Source: Acanthosepion esculentum
Taxonomy: Eukaryota > Mollusca > Cephalopoda > Sepiida > Sepiidae
Length of the DNA: 64,000 nucleotides
NCBI GenBank assembly: GCA_964036315.1
Contig: CAXIWW010000817.1
Coordinates: 7,351,501-7,415,500 of the forward strand
Reading direction: 5' to 3'
How positions within the stretch are numbered: position 1 is the first letter of the stretch; each line of letters opens with the position of its first letter. Both the position numbers and the translations under genes were made by a program. A model generated the notes under the pieces. The model searched no databases. It saw nothing but the letters and a program-made list of their open reading frames with translations, and was not told the origin of the DNA. This document shows, piece after piece, positions 28,036 to 38,671 of this stretch.

Positions 28036-28974
28036 GTGTCGGACACCCTGACTGGTCGAGCGCGCGTACACACCAAGGCGGCAAATGAAATGCTCATCAG
28101 GAGGCGGCTGAGCACTCTTAAGGAGCTCGTGGAGGAGTATCAGCTGACCGTGAATGTGACACTGGTCCCTTCGGCGCTGAATATAGCTGATGGACTGACA
28201 AGAGTACCGCAGCGGTGGTTTGACTCGATGAAGACGAGCAATGGGCCCAGGCCAATGATTGGCGCCACCCATGTGGACGAACTGGATGTAGATCAAATCA
28301 TGTCCATCCACAGGAACAGTGGTCACCCAGGAGTGCGGCGTACCACCTACTTTGCGAGGAGAATCTGTCCATCAACAACCAAAGCAGCCGTCAGATCACC
28401 TGTACGGACATGTGAGGAATGTCAGTCCATAGACCCCGCACCAGTGCGCTGGAAAAAGGGAAAGCTCAAGGTATGTGAGAACTGGCACAGACTGGGGATG
28501 GATATCACCCACTATCGTGCCCATCATTTCTTGACGCTGACAGATTGCGGCCCGTCGCGTTTTTCTCTCTGGAAGCAGTTGGCAAGACAAGACTCGGCGG
28601 CCGTCATTCGCCAGCTAAATGAAGTGTTCCTTGAGCGGGGCCCACCCCGTGAGCTACTCATGGACAATGACCCAGCTTTCAGCAGCAGGGAATTCGGAGC
28701 CTTCGCGCGCAGGTGGGGCGTCAACTTGCGGTTCCGTTGTGCATATGCCCCAGCTGGGAATGGCATAGCGGAGCGATGCCACCGTACAGTGAAGCGAATT
28801 GCGGCAAGAATGCGCTGTACCATCCAGGAAGCCGTCTACTGGTACAACGTCACACCAAAAGACGGTACATCACCCCAGACTGCGCCCGCCAACAGGATCC
28901 ACCAGTACGAACTGAGGGTGAAAGGGATTGACGCCCCTACAACGACTTTAGACCCTGGGAACGGTCCCTACTAA
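28036..28974 (+). pseudogene. pol: pol segment 2: end of RNase H and integrase zinc/catalytic core (ends in TAA)
   Basis: Continues in the same frame after the TAG; it has no ATG near its start, so it would not be translated separately. The first 60 codons finish RNase H (LNIADGLTRVP). The integrase HHCC zinc domain follows, with H at 28309 and 28324 and the CEEC cysteines at 28411 and 28420. The catalytic core has D at 28501 (GMDITHY), D at 28663 (LLMDND) and E at 28771 (GIAERCHR). The last two are 35 residues apart, giving the DD35E spacing of retroviral and Ty3/gypsy integrases. The segment ends at TAA 28972-28974. All catalytic residues are present, so the damage is confined to the two stops. 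Confidence 0.88.
28972..28974 (+). other. In-frame TAA stop between integrase core and C-terminal domain
   Basis: It follows the codons for GNGPY and precedes VGDRVWVK, which in related integrases are adjacent parts of one protein. The frame is unchanged on either side (28974 to 28975), so this is a second nonsense lesion independent of the TAG at 28033. Confidence 0.88.
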
Positions 28975-29580
28975 GTCGGGGATCGCGTGTGGGTCAAGGC
29001 GCCTATGAGTCGGTGCACCACCAAATTCAACGAGGGTCGGGTGTCGAAAGTAATCAGCCCGCAGTCATGTCTGGTGGACGGAATACCCCGCCACGTTAAG
29101 GATTTACGCCCGCGCCGCAGTTACGACGCGTCTGAGGAAGATACCGACGACACGTCTGAGAGCGGGGCGGAAAGTTTGCTGCTGGAGGAGAGCGTGGAAT
29201 GCGTCGATCCATCTGAAAGAGTAGCAGATTCCCCCGTTGACGCTCTACCCGAAGTGGGAGCGAGATCAGAGCCCCCCGCCCTGCCCTTACGCAGAAGCAC
29301 CCGTCGGAAACGACCGCCGCCGAGCTGCCACCTTTGTGATCATGAGATCAGGGAGGGGTGTGATGACTTACCTAGGAACTCAAAGCGCGTACGGACGTGT
29401 CTTGCCTGCGTGGCGAATCCGGCAAGAAACATGGCCGCGTGTGAAGACGCGTTTTATGCGCGCCGGTCTCGTTCAGAACGAGATTGCGCAACAACGCATG
29501 CAAATTTTACAGTGTCGGAGTGCCATAAAAAGGAAAGCGGCACAGATAGATTCAGTTTTTCGGCGGACTTCGTGGAATAG
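28975..29580 (+). pseudogene. pol: pol segment 3: integrase C-terminal domain and acidic/basic tail
   Basis: The same frame continues for 201 codons to TAG 29578-29580. The first 45 or so residues (GDRVWVK, then EGRVSKVISPQSCLVDG and RHVKDLRPRR) form the small beta-rich integrase C-terminal domain that contacts DNA. An acidic, serine-rich stretch follows (about 29120-29260), then LRRSTRRKRPPPSC, a basic ending common in gypsy-type Pol proteins. After 29359 the open frame runs through the 3' LTR and is probably fortuitous or a normal overlap of pol with U3. There are no signal peptide, transmembrane or furin-type features, so this is not an envelope gene. Confidence 0.8.
29350..29358 (+). promoter_or_regulatory. 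Polypurine tract (plus-strand primer site)
   Basis: AGGGAGGGG sits immediately 5' of TGTGATGAC, the proposed start of the 3' LTR. An RNase H-resistant purine tract at exactly this place primes plus-strand DNA synthesis in LTR elements. It is short (9 nt) and lies inside the open pol frame. No purine tract precedes the alternative LTR start at 29648, which supports the longer LTR. Confidence 0.7.
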
Positions 29581-29742
29581 AGTTGGACGTACGAACTGAC
29601 TGACTAGCGTACTAAGAGGCGGTTATAGCCTGTACGTCTGATTCCGGTGGAAAGGAGTATTGAAATCTCTTTCTGTGTAGCGACGGCCGAGAAGAACAGC
29701 TCGTGTCACCGTGCAATTTATTTTGTGTCGTTACTGTCTACA
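29359..29742 (+). repeat. 3' LTR (384 bp, TG...CA)
   Basis: Starts TGTGATGACTTACC directly after the polypurine tract and ends GTCTACA at the minisatellite boundary. Its last 95 bp match the 5' LTR remnant with nine mismatches. Taking the initiator at 29554 as the start of R gives a U3 of about 195 bp and an R plus U5 of about 189 bp. No AATAAA polyadenylation signal is visible. Ending exactly at the CA terminus, with G/T minisatellite immediately after, suggests the 3' LTR edge is original or was the recombination point. Confidence 0.78.
29524..29586 (+). promoter_or_regulatory. Core promoter in the 3' LTR (TATA, Inr, DPE-like)
   Basis: CATAAAAAG at 29524-29532 is a TATA-like box. TCAGTT at 29552-29557 matches the TCA(G/T)T initiator with A(+1) at 29554, 28 nt after the first T of the TATA-like box. 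AGTTG at 29581-29585 is exactly at +28 to +32 and fits the downstream promoter element consensus RGWYV. All three spacings are canonical for arthropod-type RNA polymerase II promoters and for LTRs such as those of Drosophila gypsy-group elements. Each motif alone is weak; the spacing is the evidence. The promoter points rightward into the minisatellite. Confidence 0.6.
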
Positions 29743-30089
29743 GTTTCCTGGGTGGGGGGTCGTCTGCGTGGGACTTTCTGGGACTGGGGGTCGTCTGCGT
29801 GGGACTGTCTGGGACTGGGGGTCTTCTGCGTGGGACTTTCTGGGATTGGGGGTCGTCTGTGTGGGACTTTCTTGGACTGGGGGTCGTCTGCGTGGGACTT
29901 TCTGGGACTGTCTCCTGGGTGGGGGGTCGTCTGTTTGGGACCTTCTGGGACTGTCTCCTTGATCGGGGGTCGTCTGCGTGGGACTTTCTGGGACTGGGGG
30001 TCGTCTCCGTGGGACTTTCTGGGACAGTCTCCTGGGTGGGGGGTCTTCTGTGTGGGACTTTCTGGGACTGGGGATCGTCTGCGTGGGTC

Positions 30090-31776
30090 TTTCTCTGACT
30101 GGGGTGGTCTGCGTGGGACTTTCTGGGACTGTCTCCTGCGTGGAGGGTCGTCTGCGTGGGTCTTTCTGGGACTGTCTCCTGGGTGGGACCTTCTGGGACT
30201 GGGGTCGTCTGCGTGGGACTTTCTGGGACTGGGGTTCGTCTACGTGGGACTTTCTGGGACTGGGGGTCGTCTGCGTGGGACTTTCTAAGATTTGGGGTCG
30301 TCTGCGTGGGACTTTCTGGGACTGTCTCTTAGGTGGGGGGTCGTCTGTTTGGGACTTTCTTGGACTGTCTCCTAGGTGGGGGTCGTCTGCATGGGACTTT
30401 CTGGAACTGTGGGTCGTCTGCGTGGGACTTTCTGGGATTGGGGGTCGTGTGTGTGGGACTTTCTTGGATTGGGGTCGTCTGCGTGGGACTTTCTGGGACT
30501 GTCTCCTGGGTGGGGAGTCGTCTGTTTGGGACGTTCTGGGACTGTCTCCTGGTTGGGGAGTCGACTGTTGGGACTTTCTGCGACTGTCTCCTGGATTGGG
30601 GGGCGTCGGCGTGGGACCTTCTGGGACTGTCTCCTGGGTGGGCGGTCGTCTGCGTGGGACTTTCTGGGACTGGGGGTCGTCTCCGTGGGACTTTCTTGGA
30701 CTGTCTCCTGTCTGAGGGGTCGTCTGCGTGGTACTTTCTGGGACTGGGGGTCGTCTGCGTGGGTCTTTCTGGGACTGTCTCCTGGGTGGGGGTCGTCTGC
30801 GTGGGACTTTGTGGGACTGTCCCTGGGTGTGGGGTCGTCTGCGTAGGACTTTCTTGTACTGTTTCCTGGGTGGGGCGTCGTCTGCGTGGGACTTTCTGGG
30901 ACTGGGGGTCGTCTGCGTGGGAGTTTCTGGGACTGTCTCCTGTCTGGGGGGTCGTCTGCGTGGGACTTTCTGGGACTGGGGGTCGTCTGCGTGGGTCTTT
31001 CTGGGACTGTCTCCTGGGTGGGGGTCGTCTGCGTGGGACTTTGTGGGACTGTCTTCTAGGTGGTGGGTCGTCTGCGTGGGACTTTCTGGGACTGGGGGTC
31101 GTCTGCGTGGGACTTTCTCTGACTGGGGTGGTCTGCGTGGGACTTTCTGGGACTGTCTCCTGCGTGGAGGGTCGTCTGCGTGGGTCTTTCTGGGACTGTC
31201 TCCTGGGTGGGACCTTCTGGGACTGGGGTCGTCTGCGTGGGACTTTCTGGGACTGGGGTTCGTCTACGTGGGACTTTCTGGGACTGGGGGTCGTCTGCGT
31301 GGGACTTTCTAAGATTTGGGGTCGTCTGCGTGGGACTTTCTGGGACTGTCTCTTAGGTGGGGGGTCGTCTGTTTGGGACTTTCTTGGACTGTCTCCTAGG
31401 TGGGGGTAGTCTGCATGGGACTTTCTGGAACTGTGGGTCGTCTGCGTGGGACTTTCTGGGATTGGGGGTCGTGTGTGTGGGACTTTCTTGGATTGGGGTC
31501 GTCTGCGTGGGACTTTCTGGGACTGTCTCCTGGGTGGGGAGTCGTCTGTTTGGGACGTTCTGGGACTGTCTCCTGGTTGGGGAGTCGACTGTTGGGACTT
31601 TCTGCGACTGTCTCCTGGATTGGGGGGCGTCGGCGTGGGACCTTCTGGGACTGTCTCCTGGGTGGGCGGTCGTCTGCGTGGGACTTTCTGGGACTGGGGG
31701 TCGTCTCCGTGGGACTTTCTTGGACTGTCTCCTGTCTGAGGGGTCGTCTGCGTGGTACTTTCTGGGACTGTCTCCT
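30090..31776 (+). repeat. 1024-bp higher-order duplication in the G/T minisatellite
   Basis: About 660 bp at 30090-30752 recurs at 31114-31776 at a constant offset of 1024 bp. Shared private variants include CTGACTGGGGTGGTCTGCG, TTTCTAAGATTTGGGG, GAGTCGACTGTTGGGAC and GGGGGGCGTCGGCG. Only rare differences are seen, for example GGGTCGTCTGCATGG against GGGTAGTCTGCATGG (about 30380 and 31404). The copies diverge abruptly after GGTACTTTCTGGGACTG. Confidence 0.85.
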
Positions 31777-34700
31777 GTCTGGGGGGTCGTCTGCGTGGGA
31801 ATTTCTGGGACAGGGGGTCGTCTACTAGGGACTTTCTGGGACTGACTCCTGGGTGGGGGTCGTCTGCGTGGGACTTTCTGGGACTGGGGGTCGTCTGCGT
31901 GGGACTTTCTGGGACTGGGGGTCGTCTGCGTGGGACTTTCTGGGACTGGGGGTCGTCTGCGTGAGACTTTCTGGGATTGGGGGTCGTGTGTGTGCGACTT
32001 TCTTGGACTGGGGGTCGTCTGCGTGGGACTTTCTGGGACTGTCTCCTGGGTGGGGAGTCGTCTGTTTGGGACGTTCTGGGACTGTCTCCTGGTTGGGGGG
32101 TCGTCTGTGTGGGACTTTCTGGGACTGGGGGTCTTCTGCGTGGGACTTTCTGCGACTGTCTCCTGGATTGGGGGTCGTCGGCGTGGGACTTTCTGGGACT
32201 GGGGCTCATCTGCGTGGGACTTTCTTGTACTGGGGGTCGTCTGCATGGACTTTCTGGGACTGTCTCCTGGGTAGGGGGTCGTCTGCGTGGGACTTTCTGG
32301 GACTGGGGGTCGTCTGCGTGGGTCTTTCTGGGACTGTCTCCTGGGTGGGGGGTCGTCTACGTGGGACTTTCTGGGACTGGGGGTCGTCTGCGTGGGACTT
32401 TCTATGATTTCGGGTCGTCTGCGTGGGACTTTCTGGGACTGTCTCTTGGGTGTGGGGTCGTCTGTTTGGGACTTTCTTGGACTGTCTCCTGGGTGGGGGG
32501 TCGTCTGCGAGGGACTTTCTGGGACTGGGGGTCGTCTGCGTGGGACTTTCTGGGATTGGGGGTCGTGTGTGTGGGACTCTCTTGGACTGGGGTCGTCTGC
32601 GTGGGACTTTCTGGGACTGTCTCCTGGGTGGGGGGTCGACTGTTGGGACTTTCTGCGACTGTCTCCTGGATTGGGGGTCGTCGGCGTGGGAACTTCTGGG
32701 ACTGTCTCCTGGGTGGGGGGTCGTCTGCGTGGGACTTTCTGGGACTGGGGGTCGTCTGCGTGGGACATTCTTGGACTGTCTCCTGTCGGGGGGTCGTCTG
32801 CGTGGGACTTTCTGGGACTGTCTCCTGTCTGGGGGGTCGTCTGCGTGGGACTTTCTGGGACTGTCTCCTGTCTGGGGGGTCGTCTGCGTGGGACTTTCTG
32901 GGACTGACTCCTGGGTGGTGGGTCGTCTGCGTGGGATTTTCTGGGACTGGGGGTCGTCTGCGTGGGACTTTCTGGGATTGGGGGTCGTGTGTGTGCGACT
33001 TTCTTGGACTGGGGGTCGTCTGCGTGGGATTTTCTGGGACTGGGGGTCGTCTCTGTGGTACTTTCTGGGACTGTCTCCTGGATGGGGGGTCGTCTGCGTG
33101 GGACTTTCTGGGACTGTCTCCTGAGTGGGGTGTCGACTGTTGGGACTTTCTGCGACTGTCTCCTGGATTGGGGGTCGTCGGCGTGGGACCTTCTGGGACT
33201 GTCTCCTGTCTGGGGGGTCGTCTGCGTGGGACTTTCTGGGACTGTCTCCTGTCTGGGTGGTCGTCTGCGTGGGTCTTTCTGGGACTGTCTCCTGGGTGGG
33301 GGTCGTCTGCTTGGGACTTTCTGGGACTGTCTCCTGGGTGGGGGGTCGTCTGCGTGGGAAATTTCTGGGACAGGGCGTCGTCTGCGTGGGACTTTCTAGG
33401 ACTGACTCCTGGGTGCGGGGTCGTTTGTGTGAGACTTTAAGGGACTCGGGGTCGTCTGCGTGGGACTTTCTGGGACTGTCTCCAGGGTGGGGTGTCGTCT
33501 ACGTGGGACTTTGTGGGACTGTCTCCTGGGTGGGTGTTCGTCTGCGTGGGATTTTCTGGGAATGGGGGCCGTCTGCGTGGGACTTGCTGGGACACTCTCC
33601 TGTCTGGATGTCGTCTGCGTTGGACTTTCTTGGACTGGGGGTCGTCTGCGTGGGACTTTCTTGGATTGTCTCCTGGGTGGGGGGTCGTCTGCGTGGGATA
33701 TCTAGGACTGTCTCCTGCGTGGGGGGTCGTCTTCGTGGGACTTTCAGGGACTGGGTCTCGTCTGCGTGGGACTTCCTGGGACTGTCTACTGTCTGGGGGT
33801 CGTCTGCGTGTGACTTTCGTGGACTGGGGGTCGTGTGCGTGGGACTTTCTGGGACTGTCTCCTGGGTGGGGGTCTTCTGCATGGGATTCCTGGGACTGGG
33901 GGTCGTCTGCGTGGGTCTTTCTTTGACAGTCACCTGGGTGCGGTGGCGTCTGCGTGGGACTTTGTGGGACTGGGGGTCGTCTACGTGGGACTTTCTGGGA
34001 CTGTCTCCTGGGTGTGGGGTCGTCTGCCTGGGATATCTGGGACTGTCTCCTGGGTTGGGGGTGGTCTGCAGGGGACTTTCTCTGACTCGGGGTCGTCTGC
34101 GTGGGTCATTCTTGGACTCTTTCATGGGTGGGGGGTTTTCTGCGTTGGACTTTCTGGGACTGTCTGCTGGGTGGGGAGTCGTCTGCGTGGGACTTTCTGG
34201 GACTGGGGTTCGTCTGCGTGGGACTTTCTGGGACTGTCTCCTGGGTGGGTTGTCGTCTCCGTGGGACTTTCTGGGACTGGGGGTCGTCTGCATGGGACTT
34301 TCTGGGACAGTCTCCTGGGTGCGGTCTCGTCTGCGTGGGACTTGGGGTCGTCTGCGTGGGACTACCTGGGACTGGGGGTCGTCTGCGTGGGTCTTTCTGG
34401 GACTCTCTCCTGGGTGGGGGGTCGTCTGCGTGGGACTTTGTGGGACTGGGGGTCGTCTGCGTGGGACTTTCTGGGACTGGGGATCGTCTGCGTAGGACTT
34501 TCTGGGACTGTCTCCTGTCTGGGGTGTCGTCTGCGTGCGACTTTCTGGGACTGTCTCCTGGGTGGGGAGTCGTCTACGTGGGACTTACTGGGACTGGGAG
34601 TGGTCTGCGTGGGTCTTTCTGGGACTGTCTCCTTGGTGGGGGTCGTCTGCTTGGGACTTTCTGGGACTGTCTCCTGGGTGGCGGGTCGTCTGCGTGGGAA

Positions 34701-37700
34701 TTTCTGGGACAGGGCGTCGTCTGCGTGGGACTTTCTAGGACTGACTCCTGGGTGGGGGGTCGTCTGTGTGAGACTTTCAGGGACTGGGGGTCGTCTGCGT
34801 GGGACTTTCTGGGACTGGGGGTCTTCTGCGTGGGACTTTCTGGGACTGTCTCCTGGGTGGGGGGTCGTCTACGTGGGACTTTGTGGGACTGGGGGTCATC
34901 TGCGTGGGACTTTCAGGGACTGGGGGTCGTCTGCGTGGACTTTCTGGGACTGTCTCCTGCGTGGTGTGTCGTCTGCGTGGGACTTTCTGGGACTGTCTCC
35001 TGTGTGGGGGTCGTCTGCCTGGGATTTCTGGGACTGGGGGTCGTCTGCGTGTGACTTTCTGGGACTGTCTCCTGGATGAAGGGTCGTCTGCGTGGGTCTT
35101 TCTTGGACTGCGTGTCGTCTGGGGGAGACATTCTGGGACTGGGGTCGTCTGAGTGGGACTTTCTGGGACTGTCTCCTGGGTGGGAGGTCGTCTGCGTGGA
35201 TTTTTCTTGGACTGGGGTTCGTCTGCGTGGGACAGACTCCTGGGTGGGGGGTCGTCTGCGAGGGACTTTCTGAGACTGTCTCCTGGGTGGGGGTCGTCTG
35301 TTTGGGACTTTCTGTGATTGTATCCTGGGTGGGGTGTCGTCTGCGTGGGAATTTCTGAGACTGGGGGTCGTCTGCGTGGGACTTTCTGGGACTGTCTCCT
35401 GGGTGGGGGGTCGTCTACGTGGGACTTTCTGGGACTGGGGGTCGCCTTCGTCGGACTTTCTGGGACTGTCACTTGGGTGGGGGGTCGTCTGTTTGGAGCT
35501 TTCTTGGACTGTCTCCAGGGTGGGGGGGTCGTCTGCGTGGGACTTTCTGGGAGTGGGGGTCGTCTTCGTGGGACTTTTTGTGATTGGGGGTCGTCTGTGT
35601 GTGACTTTCTTGGACTGGGTGTCGTCTGCGTGGGACTTTCTCGGACTGTCTCCTGGCTGGGGGGTCGTCTGTTTGGGACTTTCTGTGACTGTCTCCTGGA
35701 TGGGGGGTCGTCTGCGTGGGACTTTCTGGGACTGGGTGTCGTCTCCGTGGGACTTTCTGGGACAGTCTCCTGGGTGCGGGTCGTCTGCGTGGGACTTTCT
35801 CTGACTGGGGGTCGTCTGCGTGGGACTTTCTGGGACTGTCTCCTGTCTGGGGGGTCGTCTTCGTGGGACTTTCTGGGACTGTCTCCTGTCTGGGGGCTAG
35901 TCTGCGTGGGACTTTCTGGGACTGTCTCCTGTCTGGGGGGTCGTCTGCGTGGGAATTTCTGGTACAGGGGGTCGTCTACTAGGGACTTTCTGGGACTGAC
36001 TCCTGGGTGGGGGGTCGTCTGCGTGGGACTTTCTGGGACTGTATCCTGGGTGGGGAGTCGTCTGCGTGGGACTTTCTGGGACTGGGGTTCGTCTGCGTGG
36101 GTCTTTCTGGGACTGTCACCTGGGTGGGGGTCGTCTGCGTGGGACTTTCTGGGACTGGGTGTCGTCTGCATGGGACTTTCTGGGACTGTCTCCTGGGTGG
36201 GGGTCGTCTGGGTGGGACTTTCTGGGACTCTCTCCTGGGTGGGTGTTCGTCTGCGTGGGACTTGCTGGGACACTCTCCTGTCTGGGAGTCGTCTGCGTTG
36301 GACTTTCTTGGACTGGGGGTCGTCTGCGTGGGACTTTCTTGGACTGGGGGTCGTCTGCGTGGGACTTTCTGGGACTGTCTCCTGGGTGGGGGCTCGTATG
36401 CGTGGGACTTTCTGGGACTGTCTCCTGATTGGGGGTCTTCTGCATGAGACTTCCTGGGACTCGGGGTCGTCTGCGTGTGTCTTTCTGGGACAGTCTCCTG
36501 GGTGCGGTGTCGTCTGCGTTGGACTTTGTGGGACTGGGGGTCGTCTGCGTGGGACTTTCTTGGAATGGGGGTCGTCTGCGTGGGTCTTTCTGGGACTCTC
36601 TCCTGTGTGGGGGTCGTCTGCGTGGGATTTTCTTGGACAGTCTCCTGGTTGCGGTGTCGTCTGCGTGGGACTTTGTGGGACTGGGGGTCTTCTGCGTGGG
36701 ACTTTCTTGGACTGTGTCCTGGGTGGGGAGTCGTCTACGTTGGACTTACTGGGACCGGGGGTGGTCTGCGTGGGTCTTTCTGGCACTGTCTCCTAGGTGG
36801 GGGTTCGTTTGCGTTGGACTGTCTGGGACTGTCTCCTGCGTGGGGGGTCGTCTGCGTGGGATTTACAGGGACTGGGTGTCGTCTGCGTTTGGACTTTCTG
36901 GAACTGTCTACTGGGTGGGTGTCGTCTGCGTGGGACTTTCTGGGACTGGGGTTCGTCTGTTTGGGATTTCTGGGACTGTCTCCTGGATGGGGGGTCGTCT
37001 GCGTGGGACTTTCTGGGACTTTCTCCTGGGTGGGTGGTCGTCTGCGTGGGACTTTCTGGGACTGTCTCCTTGGTCGGTGTTCATCTGCGTGGTATTTTCT
37101 GGGACTGGGGGTCGTCTGCGTGGGACTTGCTGGGACTGTCTCCTTGGTGGGCTGTCGTCTGCGTGGAACTTTCTGGGACTGGGGGTCGTCTACATGGGAC
37201 TTTCTGGGACTGGGGGTAGTCTCCGTGGGACTTTCTGGGACTGGCTCCTGGGTGGGGGGGATCGTCTGCGTGGGACTTGCTGGGACTGGGGGTCGTCTGC
37301 GTGGGACATTCTGGGACTGTCTCCTGGGTGGGGAGTCGTCTACGTGGGACTTACTGGGACTGTGGGTGGTCTGCGTGGGTCTTTCTGTGACGGTCTCCTG
37401 GGTGGGGGTTCGTCTGCGTGGGACTTTCTTGGACTGTCTCCTGAATGGGGGGGTCGTCTGCGTGGGACTTTCTGGGACTTTCTCCTGGGTGGGTGGTCGT
37501 CTGCGTGGGACTTTCTGGGACTGTCTCCTTGGTGGGTGTTCATCTGCGTGGGATTTTCTGGGACTGGGGGTCGTCTGCGTGGGACTTTCTGGGACTGGGT
37601 GTCGTCTGCGTCGGACTTTCTGGGACAGTCTCCTGGGTGGGGGGGTCGTCTGCGTAGGACTTTCTTGGACTGTCTCCTGGGTGGGGGGTCGTCTGCGTGG

Positions 37701-38157
37701 GACTTTCTAGGACTGGGGGTCGTCTGCGTGGGACTTTCTTGGACTGGGGTTCGTCTGCGTGGGACTTTCTGGGAGTGTCTCCTGGGTGTGGGGGTCGTCT
37801 GCGTAGGACTTTCTTGTACTGTCTCCTGGGTGGGGGGTCGTCTGCGTGGGACTTTCTGGGACTGGGGATCGTCTGCGTGGGACTTTCTGGGACTGTCTCC
37901 TGTCTGGGGGGTCGTCTTCGTGGGACTTTCTGGGAGTGGGGTTTTTCTGCGTGGGTCTTTCTGGGACTGTCTCCTGGGTGGGGGTCGTCTGCGTGGGACT
38001 TTGTGCGACTGTCTTCTAGGTGGTGGGTCGTCTGCGTGGGACTTTCTGGGACTGTCGCCTGGGTGGGGGGTCGTCTGCGTGGGACTTTCTGGGACTGTCG
38101 CCTGGGTGGGGGGGTCGTCTGCGTGGGACTTTCTGGGAGTGGGGGTCGTCTGCGTGG

Positions 38158-38671
38158 GACTTTCTGGGACTGTCTCCTGGGTGGGGGGTCGTCTGCGTGG
38201 GACTTTCTGGGACTGGGGGTCGTCTGCGTGGGACTTTCTGGGACTGTCTCCTGTCTGGTGGGTCGTCTGCGTGGGAGTTTCTGGGACTGTCTCCTGAGTG
38301 AGGGGTCGTCTGCGTGGGACTTGCTGGGACTGGAGGTCGTCTGCGTGGGACTTTCTGTGACTGTCTCCTGAGTGGGGGCCGTCTGCGTGGGACTTTCTGG
38401 GACTGGAGGTCTTCTGCATGGGACTTTCTGGGACTGTCTCCTGGGTGGGGGGTCGTCTGCGTGGGACTTTCTGGGACTGGGGGTCGTCTGCGTGGGACTT
38501 TCTGGGACTGTCTCCTGTCTGGTGGGTCGTCTGCGTGGGAGTTTCTGGGACTGTCTCCTGAGTGAGGGGTCGTCTGCGTGGGACTTGCTGGGACTGGAGG
38601 TCGTCTGCGTGGGACTTTCTGTGACTGTCTCCTGAGTGGGGGCCGTCTGCGTGGGACTTTCTGGGACTGGG
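38158..38671 (+). repeat. 264-bp tandem duplication in the G/T minisatellite
   Basis: 38158-38407 recurs at 38422-38671 (offset 264 bp) with the same ordered variants: a GTCTGGTGGG unit, GGGAGTTTC, GAGTGAGGGG, GGACTTGCTGG and GAGTGGGGGCC. This is a block of seven or so units duplicated as one piece, showing that unequal exchange here moves multi-unit segments. Confidence 0.8.

Noticed and set aside
29359..29385. Similarity of the LTR start (GACTTACCTAGGAACTC) to the satellite spacer (GTCATACCTAGGACTAG)
   Set aside because: The match is about a dozen bases with a gap and does not extend. It could be chance and does not show that the satellite derives from the LTR.
28975..29580. Third open frame after integrase as an env gene
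   Set aside because: It begins with the integrase C-terminal domain, has no signal peptide, transmembrane segment or cleavage site, and overlaps the LTR.
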